Shown here piece by piece: positions 1-5,724 of a stretch of 14,914 nt of DNA. The position numbers were made by a program, and so were the translations under genes. Each line of letters begins with the position of its first letter. The first letter of the stretch is position 1. The stretch comes from Candidatus Avoscillospira stercoripullorum (GTDB lineage Bacteria; Bacillota; Clostridia; Oscillospirales; Oscillospiraceae), in contig DVGD01000299.1 of assembly GCA_018712905.1 (NCBI GenBank), positions 1 to 14,914 on the forward strand. The letters run 5' to 3'. Under the pieces are notes generated by a model. It did not search any database and had not been told where the DNA came from. It worked only from the letters and a program-made list of their open reading frames with translations.

Positions 1-971
1 ATGAGATAGGTGGCGTCGGGAAGAAAGGTCTTGATCTCGGGAATGTTGACATCCAGGTATTCCTTGATATAATGGAGGTTCCCGTCGAGATAGGCAAGGA
101 GCTGGTCGAGCCACTCGTCGCCCTCGCGGAAGGCCGCCTCCATGGTCACCAGGCTGAAGGCGTTGTTGCGGTGGATGTCGAAGGACATCCAGAAGTCGTC
201 AAACCGCTTTTTCATCTCCAGATTGGGGAAGACCGTGGTGGAGGCGTGGAGCCCGGCCAGGTTGAAGGTCTTGGTGCCGGAGATGCAGGTGATGGTGTTG
301 GCGGCAATCTCGGGAGAGAGAGACGCCGTGGGGATATGGGTACCCCGGAAGACCAGATCGGCATGGATCTCGTCGGAGACCACCAGAACGTGGTACTTGC
401 GGCACAGCTCCATCATCCGCATGAGGTCTTCCCTGCTCCAGACGATGCCCAGGGGATTGTGGGGGCTGCAGAAGAGGAAGAGCTTGGCCTCCTGAAGCTT
501 CCGCTCCAGATCGGCCCAGTCCACCTCCCACTTGCCCGGCGCCGTCTCGATGAGGGGATTGCGCACCAATCCCCGCCCCTGAAACTCCGTGACCTCGGCA
601 AACTCGCCGTAGACCGGCGGCTGGATGAGCACCTTCTCATCAGGCTCTGTGAAGAGCCGCACCAGCGCCGCCAGCGCCGGCACCACGCCCAGCGCGTGGG
701 AGCAGAGCGCCGGGTCGGGGCTCCAGCTATGGCGCCGCTGCTGCCAGGCGCAGACGGCTTCAAAATAGCTCTTCGGCCGGGAAGTATAGCCCCAGATCCC
801 CTCCTGGGCGCGGCGCACCGCCGCGTCGATGATGGGCTGCGCCGTGAGAAAATCCATGTCGGCAATCCACAGCGGGATCACCTGATCGGTACCAAAATTC
901 TTCACGCGCTCGTCATACTTGGCGGAGAAATTCTTCGCCCGGCTGACCACGCGGTCAAAATCATACTGCAT
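1..971 (-). CDS. MalY/PatB-type PLP-dependent aminotransferase / cystathionine beta-lyase (C-terminus cut by window edge)
   Basis: Fold-type I PLP enzyme of the MalY/PatB branch, whose members cleave the C-S bond of cystathionine or related cysteine conjugates and sometimes act as aminotransferases. Translating the minus strand from the ATG at 971-969 gives 323 codons with no stop, beginning MQYDFDRVVSRAKNF; the family is usually about 390 residues, so roughly the last 65-70 are missing off the left edge. Visible motifs are the family's N-terminal IPLWIADMDF (about 32-41), HNPLG with the PLP-binding Asn (171-175), SDEIH with the Asp that contacts the pyridine ring (199-203), and SGTKTFNLAGLH, where Lys234 is the expected Schiff-base lysine. 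A strong ribosome binding site, GGAGGAGG (987-980), lies 8 nt before the start. The gene is divergent from nrdG. The family is secure; the substrate cannot be told from sequence. Confidence 0.9.
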   Translation of the reverse strand, partial: MQYDFDRVVSRAKNFSAKYDERVKNFGTDQVIPLWIADMDFLTAQPIIDAAVRRAQEGIWGYTSRPKSYFEAVCAWQQRRHSWSPDPALCSHALGVVPALAALVRLFTEPDEKVLIQPPVYGEFAEVTEFQGRGLVRNPLIETAPGKWEVDWADLERKLQEAKLFLFCSPHNPLGIVWSREDLMRMMELCRKYHVLVVSDEIHADLVFRGTHIPTASLSPEIAANTITCISGTKTFNLAGLHASTTVFPNLEMKKRFDDFWMSFDIHRNNAFSLVTMEAAFREGDEWLDQLLAYLDGNLHYIKEYLDVNIPEIKTFLPDATYL

Positions 972-987
972 ATTGTATGCCTCCTCC

Positions 988-1002
988 ATGTGTTAAACAC
1001 AT
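988..1002. promoter_or_regulatory. Perfect 15-bp palindrome over the predicted transcription start, candidate operator
   Basis: ATGTGTTAAACACAT consists of two perfect 7-bp arms around a single central base. It lies between the -10 element and the ribosome binding site of the minus-strand gene, covering the predicted start of transcription. That position suits repressor binding; no regulator can be named. Confidence 0.4.
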
Positions 1003-1029
1003 CATACCATGCTTTTCCCCCGGCTTCAA
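1001..1029 (-). promoter_or_regulatory. Sigma-A-type promoter for the MalY/PatB-type gene
   Basis: On the minus strand, TTGAAG (1029-1024) and TATGAT (1006-1001) are separated by 17 bp, a good match to the housekeeping consensus. The predicted transcription start is near 994, leaving a leader of about 23 nt. Confidence 0.6.
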
Positions 1030-1105
1030 CTGTCCAAACACACTTTTCTCCCGTGGAGGCAGGGAAAAACGCAGCATTCCCAAGGTTTTCCGCATTTTTC
1101 TTAAT

Positions 1106-1121
1106 TGACAAGATACTGTGT
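1106..1121. promoter_or_regulatory. NrdR-box-like site 1 (upstream)
   Basis: TGACAAGATACTGTGT matches the published NrdR box acaCwAtATaTwGtgt at 12 of 16 positions by eye, including both outer C and G of the core. It is the weaker half of a tandem pair upstream of nrdG-nrdD; the start-to-start distance to the second site is 32 bp, about three helical turns. Confidence 0.55.
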
Positions 1122-1137
1122 CTCATTTATGGGACTA

Positions 1138-1153
1138 CCACAATATCTTGTAT
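1138..1153. promoter_or_regulatory. NrdR-box-like site 2 (promoter-proximal)
   Basis: CCACAATATCTTGTAT matches the NrdR consensus acaCwAtATaTwGtgt at 13 of 16 positions, with 9 of 10 in the core. It ends 8 bp before the -35 element of the nrdG promoter. NrdR is the ATP/dATP-sensing repressor of ribonucleotide reductase operons and typically binds paired boxes at integral helical spacing, as found here. Confidence 0.65.
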
Positions 1154-1161
1154 CTCAGCTC

Positions 1162-1190
1162 TTGACTTTCCGTCAGCAGGCGGGTATACT
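1162..1190 (+). promoter_or_regulatory. Promoter of nrdG-nrdD
   Basis: TTGACT (1162-1167) and TATACT (1185-1190) are separated by exactly 17 bp, each one base from consensus. The predicted start near 1197 gives a leader of about 28 nt before nrdG. Confidence 0.75.
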
Positions 1191-1224
1191 ATGGAAGGAT
1201 TGCGCAAGGGAAGGAGATTGCACC

Positions 1225-1911
1225 ATGGAAATTGCCGGGCTTCAAAGCCTCACGCTGCTGGACTACCCTGGGAAGGTTGCCTGCACAGTGTTCTTTGCCG
1301 GGTGCAACCTCCGCTGCCCCTACTGCCACAACGCCGCCCTGGTGCTGCCGGGGCTTTCCCCGCCGCCCCGCACGGAGGAATCCCTTTTGGACTTCCTCCA
1401 GAGCCGCCGGGGGAAGCTCGACGGCGTGTGCCTCACCGGCGGGGAGCCGACACTCCAGAAGGACTTGCCGGCACTCATCCGCAAAATCCGCGCCATGGGC
1501 TTTCTCGTCAAGCTCGACACCAACGGCACAAGGCCGGAGGTACTCAAAGCGCTCTTGGACGAGAGCCTTCTCGACTATGTGGCCATGGACATTAAAAACG
1601 CCCCTGACCGCTACGCCGAGACCTGCGGGGCGGACGTATTGGATGAGGTAGAAAAGAGCGTGGCGCTCCTGCGCCGGGGCACGGTGCCCTATGAGTTCCG
1701 CACCACCGTTGCCCATCCCTATCACACCCCCCGGGAGCTGGCCCAGATTGGCCGGTGGCTTTCCGGCACACCAAAGTATTTCATTCAGCCCTTCGTGGAC
1801 TCCGGCTCGCTGGTGGGTCGGGGCGCCGCACCCCTTTCGCCGCAGGAGCTGGGCGCCCTTTTAAAGGCCGTCCTGCCCCAGATCCCCGGGGCGAAGCTAC
1901 GCGGCATTTAG
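1225..1911 (+). CDS. nrdG: Anaerobic ribonucleotide reductase activating protein (radical SAM activase)
   Basis: Cytoplasmic radical SAM enzyme of 228 residues that reductively cleaves S-adenosylmethionine and installs the glycyl radical on NrdD. The 4Fe-4S signature is Cys27-x3-Cys31-x2-Cys34 within GCNLRCPYCH, followed by the TGGEPT motif for SAM binding (71-76) and an LDTNGT strand (about 97-102). The N-terminus IAGLQSLTLLDYPG is typical of NrdG/pyruvate formate-lyase-activase-like proteins. The ATG at 1225 is chosen because AAGGAG (1211-1216) lies 8 nt upstream and because homology begins here; the open frame upstream overlaps the promoter. It is followed 17 nt later by nrdD, and this order (activase first) is the reverse of the usual nrdD-nrdG. 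A general glycyl-radical activase is possible by sequence alone; the neighbour settles the role. Confidence 0.92.
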   Translation: MEIAGLQSLTLLDYPGKVACTVFFAGCNLRCPYCHNAALVLPGLSPPPRTEESLLDFLQSRRGKLDGVCLTGGEPTLQKDLPALIRKIRAMGFLVKLDTNGTRPEVLKALLDESLLDYVAMDIKNAPDRYAETCGADVLDEVEKSVALLRRGTVPYEFRTTVAHPYHTPRELAQIGRWLSGTPKYFIQPFVDSGSLVGRGAAPLSPQELGALLKAVLPQIPGAKLRGI

Positions 1912-1928
1912 AAAAAGGAGAGAGACCC

Positions 1929-4313
1929 ATGTACAATGTTGTCAAACGCGATGGCCGCTCGGTGGACTTCAACATCACCCGCATCTCCAACGCCATCACC
2001 AAAGCCTTCGACGCCACCGGCATCCCCTACAGCCCCGACGTCATCGACCTTCTGGCCTTGCGGGTCACCGCAGACTTCGCCCCCAAGGTGGATCACGACC
2101 TCATCGGCGTGGAAGCCATCCAGGACAGCGTGGAGACTGTGCTCCAGCGCGCCGGCTACGCCGAGGTGGCCAAGGCCTACATCCTCTACCGCCGCAACCG
2201 GGAGAAGCTGCGCAACATGAGCTCCACCATCCTCGACTACAAGGGTCTGGTGGACGGCTACCTCAACGTGGCCGACTGGCGCGTGAAGGAAAACTCCACG
2301 GTTACCTACTCTGTGGGCGGCCTGATTCTCTCCAACTCCGGCGCCATCACCGCCAACTACTGGCTCAGCGAGATCTACGACGACGAGATTGCCGCTGCCC
2401 ACCGCAACGCCGATATTCACCTCCACGACCTCTCCATGCTCACGGGCTACTGCGCCGGCTGGAGCTTAAAGCAGCTCATTCAGGAGGGCTTGGGCGGCGT
2501 GCCCGGCAAGATCACCTCCGCGCCCGCCCGGCATCTGGCCACCCTCTGCAATCAGATGGTCAACTTCCTGGGCATCATGCAGAACGAGTGGGCAGGCGCC
2601 CAGGCCTTCTCCAGTTTCGACACCTACCTCGCTCCCTTTGTGAAGGCCGATAACCTCAGCTACACCGAGGTCAAGCACTGCATCGAGAGCTTTATCTACG
2701 GCGTTAACACGCCCAGCCGCTGGGGCACCCAGGCGCCCTTCTCCAACATCACCCTGGACTGGACGGTGCCCGCCGATCTCGCCGATCAGAAGTGCATCGT
2801 GGGCGGCAAGGAGATGGACTTCACCTACGGCGAGTGCAAAAAAGAAATGGACATGGTGAACCGCGCCTTCATCGAGGTGATGATCGAGGGCGACGCCAAC
2901 GGCCGCGGTTTCCAGTATCCCATCCCCACCTACTCCATCACCAAGGACTTCGACTGGAGCGAGACGGAGAATAACCGCCTCCTCTTCGAGATGACCGCCA
3001 AGTACGGCACACCCTACTTCTCCAACTACATCAACTCCGACATGCAGCCCTCCGACGTGCGCAGCATGTGCTGCCGCCTGCGCCTGGATCTGCGGGAGCT
3101 GCGGAAAAAGAGCGGCGGCTTCTTCGGAAGCGGCGAATCCACCGGCAGCATTGGCGTGGTGACCATCAACCTGCCCAAGATCGCATACCTGGCCAAGGAC
3201 GAGCAGGACTTCTACCACCGCCTGGATCGGCTCATGGACATCGCCGCCCGGAGCCTCAAGATCAAGCGCACCACCGTGACCAAGTTCCTCCAGGAGGGGC
3301 TCTACCCCTACACCAAGCGCTACCTCGGCGGCTTTGACAACCATTTCTCCACCATCGGCCTGGTGGGCATGAACGAGGCCTGCCTCAACGCCAAGTGGCT
3401 GGGGATGGATCTCACCCACAGTGAAGCCCAGGACTTCGCCGTGGAGGTTCTCAACCACATGCGTGAGCGCCTGTCGGACTATCAGGAGCAGTACGGCGAC
3501 CTCTATAACCTGGAGGCCACCCCTGCCGAGTCCACCTCCTACCGCCTGGCCAAGCACGACAAGGAGCGCTACCCCGACATCATCACTGCCCACGAGGGCG
3601 GCACCCCCTACTACACCAACTCCTCCCACCTCCCCGTGGGCTACACCGAGGACGTGTTTACGGCGCTGGACATCCAGGATCGCCTCCAGACCCTCTACAC
3701 CAGCGGCACCGTGTTCCACACCTTCCTGGGCGAGAAGCTCCCCGACTGGAAGGCCGCGGCGGCGCTGGTGCGGAAAATCGCCGAGAACTACCAGCTCCCC
3801 TACTACACCCTCTCCCCCACCTACTCCGTCTGCGCCGACCACGGCTACCTCAGCGGCGAGCAGTACACCTGCCCCATCTGCGGCCGGAAGACCGAGGTAT
3901 ACAGCCGCATCACCGGCTACTACCGCCCCGTGCAGAACTGGAACGACGGCAAAGCCCAGGAGTTCAAGGATCGCAAGACCTACGCGGCCATGGCCGCCCC
4001 CGGCGGCTTCCAGGTGACCGCCCCGGTGGTGAAAGAGCCCCAGCAGGAAGCGCCCCAGCAGGAGTGCGGCGAAGTGGAACGGCTTCTCATTGTCACCAAG
4101 ACCTGCCCCAACTGCCGCATCGTCAAGCCCATGCTCGAGCGTGCCCACATTGCCTATGAGCCCCGGGACGCCGCAGAGTATCCCGACCTGGTAGAGCACT
4201 ACGGCATCACCCAGGCGCCCACCCTCATTGTGCGCTCTGCCGCCGGAGACAAGCTCTACACCGGCGTCATGGACATCCGCCAGTATATTAAGGACAATCA
4301 GGTGGAGGAATAA
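1929..4313 (+). CDS. nrdD: Anaerobic (class III) ribonucleoside-triphosphate reductase with C-terminal redoxin-like domain
   Basis: 794-residue glycyl-radical enzyme that reduces ribonucleoside triphosphates to dNTPs without oxygen. Residues 1 to about 95 form an ATP-cone (MYNVVKRDGRSVDFN), the allosteric activity switch. The catalytic barrel follows, with TGYCAGW (172-178), the SMCCRLRLD segment (379-387) holding candidate active-site cysteines, and GSGESTGSIG (400-409). A zinc site is seen as Cys635-x2-His638 with Cys648-x2-Cys651, just before the radical loop SRITGYYRPVQNWNDGK, where Gly663 is the expected radical site. After a Gln/Pro/Glu-rich linker (about 690-717) comes a roughly 75-residue redoxin-like domain with Cys726-Pro-Asn-Cys729 and a cis-proline motif APT (763-765). 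This tail is absent from the E. coli enzyme and suggests an intrinsic disulfide reductant rather than formate. AAGGAG lies 8 nt before the ATG. Cotranscribed with its activase nrdG. Confidence 0.95.
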   Translation: MYNVVKRDGRSVDFNITRISNAITKAFDATGIPYSPDVIDLLALRVTADFAPKVDHDLIGVEAIQDSVETVLQRAGYAEVAKAYILYRRNREKLRNMSSTILDYKGLVDGYLNVADWRVKENSTVTYSVGGLILSNSGAITANYWLSEIYDDEIAAAHRNADIHLHDLSMLTGYCAGWSLKQLIQEGLGGVPGKITSAPARHLATLCNQMVNFLGIMQNEWAGAQAFSSFDTYLAPFVKADNLSYTEVKHCIESFIYGVNTPSRWGTQAPFSNITLDWTVPADLADQKCIVGGKEMDFTYGECKKEMDMVNRAFIEVMIEGDANGRGFQYPIPTYSITKDFDWSETENNRLLFEMTAKYGTPYFSNYINSDMQPSDVRSMCCRLRLDLRELRKKSGGFFGSGESTGSIGVVTINLPKIAYLAKDEQDFYHRLDRLMDIAARSLKIKRTTVTKFLQEGLYPYTKRYLGGFDNHFSTIGLVGMNEACLNAKWLGMDLTHSEAQDFAVEVLNHMRERLSDYQEQYGDLYNLEATPAESTSYRLAKHDKERYPDIITAHEGGTPYYTNSSHLPVGYTEDVFTALDIQDRLQTLYTSGTVFHTFLGEKLPDWKAAAALVRKIAENYQLPYYTLSPTYSVCADHGYLSGEQYTCPICGRKTEVYSRITGYYRPVQNWNDGKAQEFKDRKTYAAMAAPGGFQVTAPVVKEPQQEAPQQECGEVERLLIVTKTCPNCRIVKPMLERAHIAYEPRDAAEYPDLVEHYGITQAPTLIVRSAAGDKLYTGVMDIRQYIKDNQVEE

Positions 4314-4320
4314 TCCACCC

Positions 4321-4375
4321 GCGCCGTACATTTCGTCCCCCAAATCACCGGGAACGGCATGTACGGCGCTTTTTT
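4321..4375 (+). terminator. Rho-independent terminator of nrdG-nrdD
   Basis: GCGCCGTACA (4321-4330) is exactly complementary to TGTACGGCGC (4360-4369) and is followed by six T (4370-4375). The 29-nt loop is long for a terminator, but the 10-bp GC-rich stem and U-tract fit, 7 nt after the nrdD stop. Confidence 0.8.
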
Positions 4376-4414
4376 CCTGCAATTTCGACAGGTTGTGCAA
4401 ATTCCATAAAACGT

Positions 4415-4444
4415 ACTACACAAATGAGAAATTCGTGTTATAAT
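4415..4444 (+). promoter_or_regulatory. Extended -10 promoter of the V-ATPase operon
   Basis: TATAAT (4439-4444) is a perfect -10, preceded by TG at 4436-4437, giving TGtTATAAT, the extended -10 form. The best -35 is poor (ACTACA at 4415-4420, 18-bp spacing), as is usual when an extended -10 is present. Predicted start near 4451. Confidence 0.65.
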
Positions 4445-4450
4445 AATCTC

Positions 4451-4620
4451 ATTGTTAATGTCCCGCTAAGGAAACGCCCCGGCGGCCTTGGGGGATGTGA
4501 TGCCCGAGCATATTAGGCGTCTTGCGGTCATCTCCCTGGGCCGCCCACGGAGATCGCCCCCCGGCAACCCCTGACGCCTTCGAAGCCACAACGATATGGC
4601 GGCGGAATGGAGAGATTCAA
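4451..4620 (+). promoter_or_regulatory. Structured 5' leader of the V-ATPase operon, candidate riboswitch or other cis-acting RNA
   Basis: About 170 nt without a convincing ORF. By eye it folds into: a hairpin with TCCC and AAGG (4461-4464, 4468-4471) pairing with CCTT and GGGA (4486-4489, 4492-4495), capped by CGC/GCG; a small hairpin ATGC-CCGA-GCAT (4500-4511); an outer stem AGGCGTC/GACGCCT (4515-4521 with 4573-4579) enclosing ATCTCC-c-TGGG/CCCA-c-GGAGAT (4530-4554); and GCCA/TGGC (4585-4588 with 4597-4600) just before the ribosome binding site TGGAGAG. The number of complementary arms and the position suggest a regulatory RNA. I cannot assign it to a known class; a sodium-responsive RNA is a natural candidate given the operon, but this is inference. 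Confidence 0.5.
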
Positions 4621-5181
4621 ATGGAGCTTCAAATTCAAGACCTGCTTTCCTCAATTCGCACCGAGGGAATTGAGAAGGCATCCCAGGAGGCCGACGCCAT
4701 CCTGGCTGACGCGAAAAAGCAGGCGGAGGACATTCTGCGCAAAGCAGGCGCCGAAGCCGACGCCCTGCGGGAAAAAGCCCAGCAAGATGTGACCCGCTAT
4801 CGGGAAAGCGCCGCGCTCAGCGCCCAGCAGGCCAAGCGCGACGCCATGCTGGCCTTCAAGGCAGCCGTCCAGGCCGAGTTTGAGCAGCTGCTCACAAAGG
4901 ATGTGGGCAAGGCCATGGACGAGAAAGCCCTGGCCAAACTCATCGCTGCTGCGCTGCAGGGAGAAAACCCCGGCGACTATGCCGCCGAAGTCCACGCCGT
5001 CAGCGACGGGCTGCGCACGGAGCTTGCCCAGCAGCTCAAGGCAGGGCTGGAAATCCGCCCGTCCAAGTCTGTGCGCGCCGGCTTCCGCCTGGCCGCCAAG
5101 GACGGCTCCGGCTTCTTCGACTGCACCGACGAGGAGATCTCGAAGATCCTGATGCCCTTCTTCCGGGATATCCAGCTGTAA
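4621..5181 (+). CDS. atpE: V-type ATPase/ATP synthase subunit E (peripheral stalk)
   Basis: 186-residue soluble protein forming the elongated peripheral stalk that holds the catalytic head against rotation. Residues about 1-95 are a long Ala/Glu/Lys/Gln-rich helix of coiled-coil character (for example ADAILADAKKQAEDILRKAG), followed by a compact C-terminal head ending FFDCTDEEISKILMPFFRDI, which contacts the A/B hexamer in the family. The length matches bacterial and archaeal E subunits of about 185-200 residues. The start at 4621 is taken because GGAG (4609-4612) sits 8 nt upstream and the coiled coil begins here; the in-frame sequence upstream (from 4522) lies in the structured leader and has no E-like content. 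First gene of the operon; the next gene starts 12 nt after its stop. The name is clear mainly from context plus helical pattern, since E subunits diverge quickly. Confidence 0.88.
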   Translation: MELQIQDLLSSIRTEGIEKASQEADAILADAKKQAEDILRKAGAEADALREKAQQDVTRYRESAALSAQQAKRDAMLAFKAAVQAEFEQLLTKDVGKAMDEKALAKLIAAALQGENPGDYAAEVHAVSDGLRTELAQQLKAGLEIRPSKSVRAGFRLAAKDGSGFFDCTDEEISKILMPFFRDIQL

Positions 5182-5193
5182 GGGAGGTGCGCC

Positions 5194-5709
5194 GTGGCCT
5201 CCTATTATTATCTGCTCTCCAGCCTGCCTATGCTCACGGCCAGCGCACCGCCCCCCATGGAGTACGCCGCATTTTTAGAGATGTGCCGCTCCAGCGTCAG
5301 CCCCGCCACCTATACCGCCCTGGAAGAACTGACGGTGGACTCCGACCGCGGCGCCCTGCTCAAGCCCTGGTCGCGCTTTTACCAGCGGCTTCGGGAAGAG
5401 CTCCGCTATCAGCGAATGACCCGGCTGGGAAAGTCCTGCCAGCCGCCGGAGGATCGCGATGCCGCTGCCGCCGTTCAGGCCGCCATGGCCGCCGAGAACC
5501 CTCTCTTGGGGGAACAGCAGCTGCTGGAACTGGAGTTTCGCCAGATCGACGCCCTGGTGGGCTTTCACGTCTTCGACGACGTGGCGCTTTTCGGCTACGC
5601 GCTGAAGCTCAAGCTCCTTTCGCGGCTCTACGGCTTCCAGTTTGAAGCCGGCAAGGCGGAATTCAAGTCCCTGTTGGACGGAATTCAGCAGAAAATCTAT
5701 CGACTATAA
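5194..5709 (+). CDS. DUF2764-like protein of the V-type ATPase operon
   Basis: 171-residue soluble protein, GTG start, with AGGGAGG (5181-5187) 6 nt upstream. The N-terminus SYYYLLSSLPML followed by a Pro-rich turn and EFLEMC-like sequence (AAFLEMCRSS) is characteristic of the DUF2764 family, which occurs between the E and A genes of V-ATPase operons in spirochaetes, chlamydiae and Bacteroidetes. The rest is helical, rich in Leu, Ala and Arg, with no membrane segment or enzyme motif. Its place in the operon, where other bacteria have subunit C, and the absence of a C gene here suggest it does the job of the central-stalk adaptor C; this is an inference. Gap of 15 nt to atpA. Family assignment rests on recall of the N-terminal pattern and gene order, so it is less sure than its neighbours. 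Confidence 0.75.
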   Translation: MASYYYLLSSLPMLTASAPPPMEYAAFLEMCRSSVSPATYTALEELTVDSDRGALLKPWSRFYQRLREELRYQRMTRLGKSCQPPEDRDAAAAVQAAMAAENPLLGEQQLLELEFRQIDALVGFHVFDDVALFGYALKLKLLSRLYGFQFEAGKAEFKSLLDGIQQKIYRL

Positions 5710-5724
5710 GCGGGTGAGAAGCAT

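Noticed and set aside
1105..1133. TTGACA at 1105-1110 as the -35 of a second nrdG promoter
   Set aside because: There is no usable -10 at 16-18 bp (TTATGG/TATGGG only), and the hexamer overlaps the first NrdR-like box; the promoter at 1162-1190 is far better.
72..1595. Long plus-strand open frame across the left part of the window
   Set aside because: It runs antisense to a clear MalY/PatB-type gene and then out of frame through nrdG; its composition is that of a shadow frame in GC-rich DNA.
2466..4400. Minus-strand open frame of more than 600 codons opposite nrdD
   Set aside because: Antisense to a gene with full family motifs; Gly/Val/His/Leu-rich translation without any domain and no ribosome binding site, typical of the complement of GC-rich coding DNA.
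4461..4497. Resemblance of the V-ATPase leader to the ydaO (c-di-AMP) riboswitch: CGCTAA, hairpin, GGGGGA
   Set aside because: Only these short elements look alike; the rest of the conserved ydaO core is not found in the following 120 nt, so I do not make that call, although a covariance-model search should settle it.
4522..4620. Upstream in-frame extension of atpE
   Set aside because: The extra residues fall in the structured leader, lack the coiled-coil pattern of subunit E, and the start at 4621 has the ribosome binding site.
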